NCBI GenBank assembly: GCA_963662155.1
Contig: OY759268.1
Coordinates: 53,952,457 to 54,016,456 of the forward strand
Length of the DNA stretch: 64,000 bases
From: Lamellibrachia columna
Lineage: Eukaryota > Annelida > Polychaeta > Sabellida > Siboglinidae
Direction of reading: 5' to 3'
Positions 45,874 through 57,567 of the stretch are shown here, one piece after another. Below the pieces are notes generated by a model. It saw only the letters and a list, made by a program, of their open reading frames with translations. It was not told the DNA's origin and searched no databases. Made by a program: the position numbers and the translations under genes. Position 1 is the stretch's first letter, and each line of letters begins with the position of its first letter.

Positions 45874-46035
45874 AAAAATGTTACCCACATGTGCTATACA
45901 AGGAATGGCATCGTCATTGAATATCACAAGAGAAGAGCATTTATTCGAAGTTACGATGTCGTGTCATTTACTGCAAGGTTGGCCTACATTATACGGTTCT
46001 GAGAAATATATAAATAGTGCGAAGGTAACCGAACT

Positions 46036-48146
46036 AGAACAACCGAACTAGAAGCGTGTGGTCATCATGAATCAAAGAGGGGAATGTAGGTGACATGCCG
46101 CACCCATTCGTTTTTTCTTGCATCAACAAGTTGCTGTGCTGGCGTGGTTGTCATAGATAGGCCGAGCCGAAATCAAGTTTACACGTAGCAGAAGGGTCAC
46201 AATGTGTTTCTACATTCTCACACACCCACAGCACTATGGGTGATTGCAATTGTGATTGTGTTTGCGCTTGGGTACGTGCGTGCGTGCGTGCGTGCGTGCG
46301 TGCGTTTGCCTGTGGAAGGTACATAAGTATTAGGGAAACGTCAAAGTCGTATGTAGCATAAGTGAGTCACAAAGATATGGGGGTCATATACAAATTACGT
46401 ACGCAAGCAGTAACAGAGATTTGTGTTGGTGTTCGTACATGATCTCTGTGCTGCTGCGTACCGTAGGCCTTTCACTGCGTATCGTAACGTGGGCCCTACA
46501 CTGCGTACCGTAGGCCCTTCACTGCGTACCGTAGGCCATACACTGCGTACCGTAGACCCTTCACTACGTAACGTGGGCCCTACACTGTGTACCGTAGGCC
46601 CTACACTGGGCAGGCACGTCGGCCGCAAGTGGCACTGCCTGAACAGAAACAGTAAAAATAACAGGAGTAAGAAACACGGCTGAGCGAGTAGATTGTGCCC
46701 AGTTCCACCGCCAGGTGCTGTGGCCATGTGTAAAATAATACTACAAACACGTCAACATGGCAGAACACATAGTACGGAAGAAATCAATGTACATGTACCG
46801 TTGTTTTATTAACACAATACATTGCAATAATGCTTTATTCGTCCGACAAGAAAATTACAGTGCCGATCGACACTTACAACACGATGGAAACAAAACCTTG
46901 AGCATTATGTCTAGAGTTGGCACATCACATATATACAGTATAAATCACAGGTTATTGAATCACATATTTGTGTACAATTTAGCGTTAAGAATAGAAATGG
47001 CAGAGGGTAAAAAGAATACTTGTAGCGGTTTGAGGGAGTAAAACACTGCTGCTTCCGTGACTGAGCCTTGAATAAAATTCCACGTGGAGGAGGTGTGAGA
47101 GGTCTTGGAGTGTTTAAAAAAATTATGTAACAATTTCCCACTATAAAAAGACTGAAAGTTGTCTAACTGTCTACCAACAATACGACTGGCTCTATGTATG
47201 ACTTTATCCACCCTCCTTTGATCATGTTTTGAAACATTCCCACCATAACAGGCTGCCCCAGTAGAGAAAGTACTGGAAATTACTATATTATAAAACATCA
47301 GAAGAAGAAGATCCGCACTGACTCCAAACCTCTTGAACTTCCTGAAACAGCACATCCTTGAATTTACTTTTTTCATCATGCTCTCAGTGTTCTAATTCCA
47401 ATTAAGTTTTGAATAAATCACAATACCCAGGTATTTGTAAGTATCATCTCTCACCACCTCTTCAACCTTAATACAAACAGGTTGAGGAGGTGTTTGTAAG
47501 TATCATCTCTCACCGCCTCTTCACCCTTAATACAAACAGGTTGAGGAGGTGTTTGCTTTCGTCTAAAATCAATACATAGTTATTTAGTCTTCATGACATT
47601 TAACTGCCAATTTATTTACAAAATCATTGATTTCTCGAAGGTAGCCAGAATCATCATTATTATTATCCAAGCCAACAATGACACTGACGTCTAAATATGT
47701 GATCAGTGGATAGACATTGTCAGTACTTTTGTAGTCCGAAGTGTAGAGTGTATACAGGAAAGGTGCCATAATTGTGCCTGGGGTGCGCAAGTGTTCGGTG
47801 GGAGACCGGATGCCTTCACGTCTGACATACTAAAGATCCATGAAACATAAGAGTATGGCACATTCATGTCTAAAAGCTTTCGTGCACGAATATGAGGATG
47901 AATAGTATTAAAAGCACTGGGGAAATAAAAAACAAATCGAAAATTACTGCATGCCACTTCTAGATGAGAGTACACTCTTTGTACAACATATAGAACTACA
48001 TCATCGACATATATGTTTCTCTTATAGCAAAAATGTAATGGATCAGTGAAATCTTTCAGTAAAATGGACATTTTATTGAGAACTATTCGCTTATTCGTAT
48101 TATTAAAACCCGTCCTGCCATTGAGCACCACCCCTGTATCTTTGTT
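46036..48146 (-). mobile_element. LINE, copy B (same family as 20,246-22,176)
   Basis: The minus strand carries more of the reverse transcriptase than copy A. From 48,131 it shows FCYKRNIYVDDVVLY, then FPSAFNTIHPH and KLLDMNVPYSYVSWI. GTIMAPFLYTLYTSD follows at ~47,780, then the same degenerate YLDV box, then CYGGNVSKHDQRR and RASRIVG. This order is that of L2/CR1-group fingers-palm-thumb. The 3' end at 46,036 has two tandem copies of ctagttcggtt-type sequence (read on the minus strand), as expected of a short 3' tail repeat; copy A has one. The 5' end is truncated near 48,146. Stops and frameshifts make it inactive. Confidence 0.82.
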
Positions 48147-48279
48147 TTATGAAGGTGGACCATCCTGCCAGCATACAGTGAACACTACTTAGAGTTAGGG
48201 TTAGAGTAAAGTAATCGTAACCGGTTGAGCTGGCGAGTAAGTCACAGTGAAACCTTTATGAAAATCGGATGAAAAATAA

Positions 48280-49078
48280 ACATAAACAAAGTATAGCCAC
48301 TGGCACTGTTTGCCTTTGCCTCCTGACATCATCGTGTAAGCCAAGCAAGGTCATCCAGTCTCGCATCTAGCTTTACACATAGGGGTATTCACAATGCAGA
48401 GGGCGCCACAAGTTCACACAGGGTTCATGTTTTCAAAATACAGAGGGCGCCACAAGCATTGTATCATAAAGCATTAAGTACAACTTAATAAAAATTATAA
48501 TTTCATTTCATGATGCTGATCAATTGTATTAAACTAATTGTTTTTTAAGTATAATTATACATGAACCTGGTTGATGCCTGGAGTAGATAATTTAAACGTA
48601 CACAATAAAAATAAACATTATATAGTTAAGTTGATACACCAATACTCAAGCATGACCTGATATTAATACATAATAATAACAATTTAACATTAATTAAAGA
48701 AGATTGACCTGCTCCAAATTACGTGAGTACTTCTAATTTGGCAATTCCTTTCATCCGACGTTGCAACAGTTGACTCAGCTGTATAAACGAGTACCTGGCG
48801 ATAGAAAGAGGTGGGTATTTGAGCAAATAGTCCCCGCGCACTTATTGTAGTGTGGCTGATTGCTTCCCACTGATGGCGTTGAAATGAACAAGTATGACTA
48901 GTGGTGAAGTGTAAAGCGTTTTTAGCAGTCCCAAGGGCTGTATACGGCATTATATAAGGACGTACATTTACAGTTTTACTTTCTTGAATGATGCGTCATA
49001 TTGTTGTCGTTGTTCATCAACAACATAATACTATCATATCCGTGCCGCCTCAGTGATGCTTCTAGGCTTCAGCTAAAG
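48280..49078 (+). repeat. segmental duplicate, copy B, containing a SINE
   Basis: Direct copy of 44,420-45,222. It ends at gcttctaggcttcagctaaa, after which the two loci diverge. The intervening 3 kb is mainly LINE copy B, so the duplication flanks that insertion. Confidence 0.9.
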
Positions 49079-49580
49079 GCTTCCGGCCACTACAACCTGC
49101 CATCGTGGCTTTCGCCTCATCGCAATAGGACTTGTCCTTACATATTTTTTTTTGTTTTTAGGTCAGGTGCGAAGACTGTTGCCCACCAACACGAAACACC
49201 TGGGACAGGAATACGTTATTCCGACGACTCGTAGGTGTCTGAACCCCTTAAAAAATTACTGTGTTTCTCTTCGCATAAACGTTCTTAAACTGGACGCAAA
49301 CAATACTATCGTACAATGGGATCGGAACATCATCGGCATAATATGTCGTTTTGTTCAAAATTGAACGTGTTTGTGTTTGAGTCAGTACACCTGTTAGGAA
49401 TTAATTTTAAAACGTTTCATAAGAAATGTGCATTTATACGTATTATTTCGTAACTGTGATCGCAGCTTTTGGAGTGACTTAGCGAACTGTATTTGGTCTG
49501 GTATGATATTCGAGAACAAATAAAGTGTCGTTAAACAGCAATTGACAACAAAAGAACGTTACTGAACTAAAGTATGGTAC
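49079..49580. other. intronic or intergenic, no feature
   Basis: Two short plus-strand open frames without support. The stretch is intron of the minus-strand paralogue if that gene extends from 50,457 to 43,780. Confidence 0.4.
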
Positions 49581-49584
49581 TTAC

Positions 49585-49853
49585 TGAATTGGCAACAGTC
49601 GGCGTAACTACTATATTCACAGTTACAGTTGCCACTTGCATACAGGCCAAAGACGCACTGGGGACATGCAGCTATCTCGATGACGTTCGATACTGAGTAA
49701 CCACATTCTTGGAGACACTCTCATTCAGAACGCGCGGACAAGTCGGGGAGAAACAGGGACGTTTTGCAGCATATAGGTCGCGTTCTCCGATGAACGCCGC
49801 CACACCTTGAGTCGCAAGAGCCCCACTCACTCCAAGGGTAAAATTCGCAGTGC
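49585..49853 (-). CDS. exon: thrombospondin type 1-like domain with an in-frame stop (minus-strand paralogue)
   Basis: 269-nt exon, acceptor atattag|G (phase 2), donor TTCA|GTAAGT (phase 1), identical in phase to 35,680-35,927. It encodes PWSEWGSCDSRCGG, HRRTRPICCK, then after a TGA at 49,723-49,721 the Cys-rich half (ECLQECGYSVSN, CVFGLYASGNCNCEYSS, YADCCQFS). All Cys of the plus-strand copy are matched except some around the stop. The stop suggests a pseudogene, an alternatively used acceptor inside the exon, or a sequence error. Confidence 0.65.
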
Positions 49854-49859
49854 CTAATA

Positions 49860-50370
49860 TATGTTTCCAAATGAAGGTAGCAAAATCAAGTACCTCACTT
49901 CTGAAGGGAAGTTTACTCGAATCAAACTTTATTTCCAATTACAGTACATTAGCAGTGGCCAGCTTTTGTTTCGTGAGACACTAGGTTTCTTAACTGCTTC
50001 ATCATAGTGTCGGTAGTATTCAGTATACTACAACTGTGTTAACGAATATAAATTTGTATTCACGTTATTTAGAAAATTGTGATATGTAAATATTGCACTC
50101 TAAGTTATTCCGACCAAATTTACACGTATGTGTGAAAACATTAATGTTACTCACTGACGGCGTGCCTTGCCCGCAGAAAAGTAAACATTCTATAGGGAGC
50201 TTGGAGTGAACGGTCTGTGTATTGCTGGACACTAACCTTAGAAAGCTTCTTACACATTGAAAGTTATCAACTCATATCACACGAATTTTCTTATATTCTG
50301 TAATTATTCATGCGTGTAAATAAAATTTCAAAACATAAACAAACTATAGAAAATAGCAACAAATCTACTC
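49860..50370. other. intron of the minus-strand paralogue
   Basis: AT-rich, no ORF of note and no repeat recognised. Confidence 0.45.
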
Positions 50371-50374
50371 GTAC

Positions 50375-50457
50375 TCGGCGCAGGTGTCCCCGGTCTTCTG
50401 GCCTTGAATCGTCCCCAGCAGGGTCAAGCAAACGGTAAGAAGTATTACGAACGTCAT
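50375..50457 (-). CDS. exon: signal peptide of the minus-strand paralogue
   Basis: On the minus strand ATG at 50,457 opens MTFVILLTVCLTLLGTIQG, a classic signal peptide with a cleavage-like site, followed by QKTGDTCA. A donor at GCCGA|GTACGA gives phase 2, which fits the phase-2 acceptor of the TSP1 exon at 49,853. If not spliced the frame ends at a TAG 8 nt further on. The donor is weaker than consensus. No equivalent exon was found for the plus-strand gene. Confidence 0.62.
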
Positions 50458-50459
50458 GT

Positions 50460-51055
50460 CTTCACAGATGGTTCAGGCGAAGTCCTTTCTGAAAAGAAGA
50501 ATCACATCAGCATATAGGTCAACGAACAGGATCAACAACCGTGTATGCAAGCACAAACTCGCATAGTAAACTTTCCAAGTTACGAGGAGAAAAGGCAATC
50601 ACTGCAAGAGCTTATATGACTCTTTGGAAACGTCTCTAAAATGTTAATTAATTCACACTACACATGCATAACTGTAAATTGTTGCATGAGTCGATGTTGT
50701 GATAATGAATTACTCGTAGATCTTCACTGAATACAACAATTTCACACCAACTACGTGTCGAACCTCAATGCCGCGTCGCCCCATCTGTCGTTCCTAATGT
50801 AGTGTAGGTACGACCTGGAAGACGCGTTACTCTTGCGAGCGTATCGTTTTGCTTACTGTACGTACAATTATATTTGATTGAATACAGTGTTTTCCCATAT
50901 GCCCCCACATGTCTATCATAAGGTGTGTCACCTTACAACCTACGCCCCCACATGTCTGTCATAAGGTGTGTCACCTTACAAAATTTCGTCCGGATCTGCT
51001 CACAAATGCGGCTATGCATAGGAAGCAAAATACGGACGGACGGAGGACGGCAGGT
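50460..51055. other. upstream region of the minus-strand paralogue
   Basis: A 55-nt imperfect direct repeat (gcccccacatgtctgtcataaggtgtgtcaccttacaa type) lies at 50,901-50,980. No ORF or clear core promoter element identified. Confidence 0.4.
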
Positions 51056-51057
51056 TG

Positions 51058-51602
51058 GTAGGTAAGTAGGTAGATAGGGCGGGCGGGAATGCGGGAGAGA
51101 AAAGGGAGAGAGGGGCGGGTGGATATATGGAGGGACGGAGGGAGGGGGAGAGGGAGGGAGGGAAGGGGAAGGGAGGGAAGGAGGGAGGGAGTGAGGAAGG
51201 GAGGGTTGGAGGGAGGGAGGGAGGAAGGGAGGGAGGGTAAGAGGAAGGGAGGGTGGGAGGGAGGGAGGGAGGGACGGAGAGTGGGAAGGAGGGAGAGAGG
51301 GATGGTGGGACGAAGAGAGGGACGGGGTGGGAAATAGGGAGGGAGGGAAGGAGGGAGGGGATAATGAGGGACGGTGTGTGAGACGGAGTGAGGAATGGAG
51401 GGACGCAGGGTCGGAGAGAGGGGACGGACGGACGGAAGGTCGGTGAGAGGGATGGAAGAACGGAGGGAAAGGGGGACGGAGGTATGGAGGGACATAAGGC
51501 CGGAGGGACGGATGTATGGAGGGATGGAGGGACGGAGGGAGTGCCGGAAAGAGGGACGGACGAAGGGGCGGACGGAGGGAGGGAAGAAAGGGACAGACAA
51601 AC
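51058..51602 (+). repeat. purine-rich (GGGA)n / (GGAC)n tract, strongly strand-asymmetric
   Basis: About 540 nt almost free of pyrimidines on the plus strand, first ggga/ggaa-rich, then ggac-rich. All six frames are open for long distances because stop codons are rare in such sequence; the Pro/Ser-Leu frames are artefacts. Runs of ggg at short spacing could form G-quadruplex or triplex structures. Confidence 0.95.
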
Positions 51603-51884
51603 AAACAGGCTTTTGTTGTATAGATTATAGATGAGAGTTTTTTCTAGTTGTACAGAGCACAAATGTGTACATGGGTGTTTACGGTGAGCATGTTTGCTAC
51701 ACAAAGTCGATGTTTCAACGCAACAACCACAAGTCAGTTAGTGGGCATATCTAGTCATCCAAAAATTACGATCTAAAGAATGAATGTAAATAATGTTTCG
51801 ATAACGCAATGCCCGAAATACCAATTAGCAATGGGGAGGTTTTGGATCGGAAGCGACCTAATGACGCATTCGTGTGTGACAACA

Positions 51885-52595
51885 ATCGTAGACTAAATCA
51901 CGAGTGGACGTCTTGCTAAGTTCACTTGTTCGCTAACGATAGGTAGAGGTAAACAACTGTAGTAAACGTCGTGTGTGACAACAATCGTAGACTAAATCAC
52001 GAGTGGACGTCTTGCTAAGTTCACTTGTTCGCTAACGATAGGTAGAGGTAAACAACTGTAGTAAACGTCGTGTGTGACAACAATCGTAGACTAAATCACG
52101 GGTGGACGTCTTGCTAAGTTCACTTGTTCGCTAACGATAGGTAGAGGTAAACAACTGTAGTAAAATTCGCTATAAACGTTATGTTTAAAGACGTATATTA
52201 ACGTATGTTAAAGACGTATATCGCTTTATGCAAATAGTAGATATGTACAGACTTGTATAACTAATGGAGCAACGTAGTTATGAATTTAGCTTGCTCAATT
52301 GAAGCGATGCATCGCGACAACGCTCGGTTTATGCGCTGGAAAAAATAATATTGAAACATTGCATTTCTGACAATTTAAAATAATATATATATATTTTTTT
52401 ATCTTATACATTTAAGGAATGTATATATATGGGTCAATCTCCAAATAGCGTACATGTTATGTATTTGCTGTTTTTTTTCTCCATTAGAGCTTGTCTCTAC
52501 GTAGGCATTTTTGGTGCGATGCCTAACATTAGGTCAGATTCATACAAGTTGACACATTTTTAACGATATATAAATGTTTTGTTATGTATTTGGGA
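51885..52595 (-). mobile_element. dispersed repeat family 3, copy B, with a 3x internal tandem repeat
   Basis: Inverted match to 27,985-28,485. Its 51,885-52,165 end contains a ~99-nt unit (gtgtgtgacaacaatcgtag ... aacaactgtagtaaacgtc) repeated three times with almost no change, where copy A has one. Confidence 0.78.
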
Positions 52596-52925
52596 CTAAT
52601 AAATATTCCCTATTCCTGTTCTTGTTTCAATCTACCTATGTCTGCGAGCCAGGATTCAGGTCAATATCCTGCTCGACCGTACATCAAGGATAACCTCCGC
52701 GTTTCCTTATCCAAAAGTGTATTCTGAATCGAGGTTCTAATTTTTACGAAGCAAACTCAGCGTCTTACATTACATCAGCGTCTTACATTGTTTGTGCATA
52801 TTATATCTTTATTTCATTTGGCACACTCCTGATTCTGTGTCAAAGCATCTTTCAATTTCAAACAATTGTTAATAATGTTTTTATTGACAATGTGTCTAGA
52901 AACAAAAAAAACATTAGTTTTTTGT
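52596..52925. other. no gene recognised
   Basis: Stop-rich host sequence with a short duplicated phrase (cagcgtcttacatt) at 52,760-52,795. Confidence 0.45.
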
Positions 52926-52929
52926 TTGA

Positions 52930-53110
52930 AACTATGTTACGTACGCTCAAGTGCACAGCTGCAATGACGTTAGAAGTCGTAAATAGCAATCGCGTTGCCC
53001 AGCCAACCAGTGGTTTATATCGCTCCGCAATGGTATATTTTGAATGTATAATCATGTTGTGGCAGTAGTGAGGATATGACGTTTGGCGCCAACGTTGGGG
53101 TGTGTGATAT
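52930..53110 (-). mobile_element. dispersed repeat family 4, copy B
   Basis: Inverted match to 41,950-42,150, as described there. Confidence 0.65.
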
Positions 53111-53277
53111 TTGTTGTACAGCGCCTAGCTTATCCTTTAAAATACAAACAAGCCTGTTTCACTTAGCCCATGACGCCGGTTTCAGGTGATATTTGCAAAG
53201 AAGTGCACTAGCAAATCCAGAATACAGAAAAATCGCAAACCAACTAAATAACTGAACAACCGTTATTAATGTTTCAG

Positions 53278-53392
53278 GTTACTTTAACGTGCAGCCTCAA
53301 CCCGTGTAAGAACAACGCCACGTGTGTCAACCAAGATCGACGTTACGAATATCAGTGTACGTCCGGATGGTCTGGTCCGAGTTGTACCGTCG
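53278..53392 (+). CDS. exon: EGF-like domain (orphan or third gene copy)
   Basis: Acceptor aatgtttcag|GTT and donor ACCGTCG|GTAGGT. It encodes a complete six-Cys EGF-like module (TLTCSLNPCKNNATCVNQ, YQCTSGWSGPSCT), a clear paralogue of 37,954-38,066. The donor is phase 1 as expected, but the acceptor gives phase 0 rather than 1, so it does not splice neatly after a TSP1 exon of the same family. It is on the plus strand, upstream of and opposite to the minus-strand paralogue. A third gene continuing beyond, or a stranded exon, are both possible. Confidence 0.62.
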
Positions 53393-53960
53393 GTAGGTCA
53401 GCATGCGGCATTAGTGTAGGTGTGCCGAGTTAGATTATTAGGAGGAGACACTCCTGTTGGAGTTGACATAACGTATGACTAGTATAAGGACGGTGGGGAA
53501 GGGAGGACCAACTTTACGGAAATGTTCCATCGTATTCATCCTCCAGCCATCTTTTATAGAAAACGTAGCCATAAAAATTTACAAATGTATCACACATTTC
53601 TAATTATATTATCATTGTCGCTGTTCATTGTTGTGCAGGAATTTAAAAAAAAGAAAGAAACCGATTAGTTGAAGACGAAAGAAATGCATGATAAATGAAA
53701 ACATTTGCAACAGAGCGGGATATCTCCTCCTAAGACCAGGAGATTGGGGACCTCCAAAATGTGTTTAGCAATAAATATTTCCTGTTTGTTTTGTCGGTGG
53801 AATTCGTGGATGGTTTCTGTTATTATTTCAGTTATTTAATTTTTATTAATATATCATGCACTAAAATATTACCCTGTAAATATGAGCAACGTAACGTATT
53901 CGAAAATAAAAACTAAACATTAATTTACTGTAATTAAGCACGCACGCCCGCACTCACACA
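53393..53960. other. no gene recognised
   Basis: AT-rich sequence following the EGF exon donor; intronic if the exon is live. Confidence 0.4.
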
Positions 53961-53967
53961 CACACAC

Positions 53968-54306
<339 letters not shown>

Positions 54307-54329
54307 GGTAAGTCATACTCATAATGTGT

Positions 54330-54612
54330 TGTCTAGGGTGATATACGCTGTCCTGCTTGGTGTGACATCCAGTGTAATAAAGTCCGGTGTCGCACGGTTA
54401 CACACGCGCGGCGAACAATTAATTCAAACTGCGCGCACCGTATCATGCTTAAATTTCGGTTGTATTGCGTGAAATATGTTGAAATGTTAGTTGTGTCCTG
54501 TTACAATAAATGCCCACTCGTTGCTTCAGAATGTTGCATTGGGCTCGCAAGCTACAACATTCCGAAGAAATTCGTGCATAAAACCCAGTATTGTTCATTA
54601 AGTGTGTAATAT
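54330..54612 (-). mobile_element. dispersed repeat family 2, copy B (MITE-like)
   Basis: Inverted match to 24,420-24,720, including the gcttcagaatgtt...aacattc(c/t)gaag hairpin at 54,522-54,572. Confidence 0.7.
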
Positions 54613-54619
54613 ATTTGTT

Positions 54620-55060
54620 TGTTCGTTTTATATTTTTCAGGAACTAACGTCCACGAACGTTCTAGCCACGAGTGACATGGAATCAACCCGTTCGTCGTGT
54701 CACTGAGACCACAGAAAATTCTATAGTTAATTAGCAAAAGCTCAGTACAACTTATTCAGAACAGAAGTCATCTGCCAAGTGACTACAGCATAGCTATATC
54801 TAGTATGGCATGCTTGGAGATTATTTAATCAGATATCACCTGTCAAGGGTATAATATAAATATAAATCAGCTACGATGTCAATAGTGTCCCCATGGCCAT
54901 GGGATTTTAATTCGCAATGCGTTATCGGACATAGCGTAAAGCACATTGTAAATGGCAAACTGCAGTGTCGACGGTTTGGCACTTGTCTTGAATCCGCGCC
55001 CACTTCAATTTCGCCATTATTAACATGCAGTTGGTACAGTAGTCATGCACAATGCATGCA
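54620..55060. other. no gene recognised
   Basis: Short open frames only. A short duplication (catgcacaatgcatgcacaatg) is at ~55,044-55,065. Confidence 0.4.
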
Positions 55061-55064
55061 CAAT

Positions 55065-55205
55065 GCAAACTGAACTACGGAACATGTACATTATTAAACA
55101 TGCTGTGCATAAGAACAAGTTTATTCACCTTTTTGGAAGCTCGAATTCGTATATTTAAATTGCCCTGAGCACCACATTGCCCCTTTACTCGCTGGTTGGC
55201 GACAC
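55065..55205 (+). mobile_element. dispersed repeat family 6, copy A
   Basis: Inverted match to 60,590-60,745 (shared: gaactacggaac, aattattaaacatg/tagacatg, aagaaca..tttattc, cctttttgga/caaagct). A partial direct copy of its first part also lies at 60,527-60,600. A related stretch (gccccttttattcgcaagatggcgaca) is at 56,135-56,165. Confidence 0.68.
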
Positions 55206-56395
55206 TTTATTGATTTTAGGCCAAAGCAAACACCTCCTACCTGTTTGTGTTAATGGAGAAGCATTCGCATACCGTGGTGTTCCCTATAGACGCGCACAAC
55301 CCAATGGACGCACACACCCCTTTTTGAGAAGTGAAACCATGCGCAAAAACATAGATTTTCAGGAGTGAAGGCACGCTAAACCACTAAACGCAAATAACAG
55401 CAGTACTGCTGCGATAGGCGTCACCTTGCGGACTCTTTAGAAATAATTCATAGTGTGTGTTTTTAGCCGCAACGTGGCACCACATTGTTATCACTACTGG
55501 CGGCTTTCACCAGATGTATGTGGAAGTACTAGGACCAGCTTTTATTTATTTTATCGATCAATCGCCGTCAGCAAAGTGTGCGAGTTTCAATTGTCTATTT
55601 AATGATGCTCAAAGAATGGAGTGGTGGCCGGCTAACGTTGTTTGTCTGGAATTACAAAACGCGAACAAACGTGCTTTTTCAGTGTATGTCTCGTGAGTTT
55701 TTGTAGTGTGTCGATCGAGTGTCGTTTGCTTTGGTAGATGCGCTGAAACAGCATCTTTGCATAGTGCAAGACAAACAACGCAACACTTCATTGTATGCTT
55801 ACATTCAGTTTAGTTAGCACCATCAAAACAATTCGAAGCACTTGTAGACTGGACAAAATACATCACGCAAAAACAAGCGCTAGTTATGAAATAGATCGGT
55901 GATCAATAACATGGTTCCCGAATCATTCAGTAGAAGCGCTGCGCATTCTTCGTTACCAGTGGCGCCACACTGCGGAGTAGCTACCAATCTGATTTAGAGG
56001 CTGATTTCACCCATAGTGGCAGACCATGATTCGGGCCACGTCTTAGAACTAATAGACGCGCATCCAAGCCTTCGCAATCACGCACTGTGCGTCTATTGGG
56101 AACAACACGGTATTTAAACTGCACAAAGCGCCATCTTGCCCCTTTTATTCGCAAGATGGCGACACTCATATCGAGTTATGGGTCTAACTCGATGTCGCCG
56201 TTATAATATTATAGCATATAGTAACTAGGCACCCTATATATATATATAGTAACTATGCACACTGCATACTGAACTTGAACTAAAATGTTCTTTTGATCAC
56301 AAAAACAGCCTTATTCAAAGCTAACGTAGCAAACTAATTAAAACTAAATTGTATGCTAGCGCCGTGAAAACGGCAGTTAAAGGCCACAAGGCACT
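55206..56395. other. host sequence with scattered family 6-like fragments, no gene
   Basis: Contains the 56,090-56,165 fragment of family 6 and gacactcatatcgagttatg/gtctaactcgatgtcgcc, a small inverted pair at 56,161-56,198. Short open frames have no supporting signals. Confidence 0.4.
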
Positions 56396-56420
56396 TAATT
56401 TGTGGCAGTTGCAGTAACTG

Positions 56421-57565
56421 GTGGACTTCGTCAAGTCTGGGTGCGAGAAGTCCTGGGCTGAGGTCCAGGCAGATAGTTTTAGTTTTGAGTGTAGGGGATG
56501 TACGAAGATGAAGGAACTTGAGGTGGAGTTGGAAGAGCTGAGGCTGCTCGTTGTGGCAATGGTGGGAAGGGAACAGGGGGGTTGTGCCAGTAGTTCCGGT
56601 GGGAGAACGGTAGATGAGTGGGGAAAGACACAAGTGATGCTAGGGAGAGCTCAAAACAGCCTGGGAGGAAGCTGAGAGGAGGGAAGGTGACAGGTCGTAG
56701 GGAGACAGGAAGTTAGGAGACGGGAAGGAAAGGAACGGGCGGGAAGACAACCGGAGCGAAGGAGAGGGGAGTAGGGGAGACAGGAGGGAAGGAGAAGGGA
56801 GTGGGGGAGACAGGAGGGAAGGAGAAGGGAGTGGGGGAGATGGGAGGGAAAACAACCGGAGTGAAGGAGAGGGAAGTGGGAGAGACAAGAGCAAAGGAGT
56901 GGGAAGTGGGGGAGACAGGAGCGAAGGAGACAGGAGGGAAGGGGTCAGGACAGAATGTGATGGAGGGGACCGAACGGAAGAGTTATTCTGCAGCAGTGAT
57001 AGAGGGGGTGAGGAAGAGAGCGAGGGTGTTTGTGGGGGATTCGATAGTTAGGAAGACCGACAGAGTCTTAAACAAGGGAGATGATGTGGTGGTCTGCTTG
57101 CCTGGAGCCAAAATTGAGGCGATAACTGAGAGGGTAAAAAACATCGTAGGCTCAGGTAAGGGTGGATCTGTTTTAGTACACGTAGGGACAAATAACGTAG
57201 AGAGGGAGGGTACAACTGCCATAGTTAGGAAATATAGGCAGTTGGTCAGAACACTAAAACAGACGCGGGTTGAGCAGGTAATACTGTCAGGGATTTTACC
57301 TGTAATGGGCAGGAGGGGTCACAAATATCGAAATTGTCGGGGGATGGCAATTAACATGTTAGTCTCGAAGTTATTTAGGGAAGAGGAAGTTGGATTTGTG
57401 GATTTATGGGGAAGTTTTGTTGGGAGGGCTGATATGTACATGAAGGATGGGCTTCATTTAAGTGGAAAGGGGGCGGCAGTATTCGCAGACAAACTTTCAG
57501 CAGCAGTAGATATTGACTTGGGTATAATGACAACTATTTTTGGAAGTAAACATTCTTTAAACTAG
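56421..57565 (+). CDS. CR1 ORF1: Cys-rich/coiled-coil start and SGNH hydrolase-like domain
   Basis: The N-terminal piece (56,421-56,675) has C..C spacing (CEKSWAEVQ, FECRGCTK) and a Leu-rich coiled coil (ELEVELEELRLLV), then leaves frame. A GA-rich section with a ~30-nt imperfect repeat (56,750-56,950) leads into an open frame from 56,801 to 57,565. That frame encodes an SGNH/GDSL-type fold: GDSIV (block I), HVGTNNV (block III-like GxN) and DGLHLSGKG (block V Asp-His). Such esterase-type ORF1s are known for CR1-group LINEs and are thought to help the particle handle membranes or RNA. The catalytic Ser, Asp and His are all present. Confidence 0.78.
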
Positions 57566-57567
57566 AA

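Noticed and set aside
50933..51704. Pro/Ser-Leu-rich and Arg/Gly-rich ORFs over 200 residues in the purine tract
   Set aside because: All frames are open on both strands because the tract lacks stop-forming words; no start context, splice site or domain.
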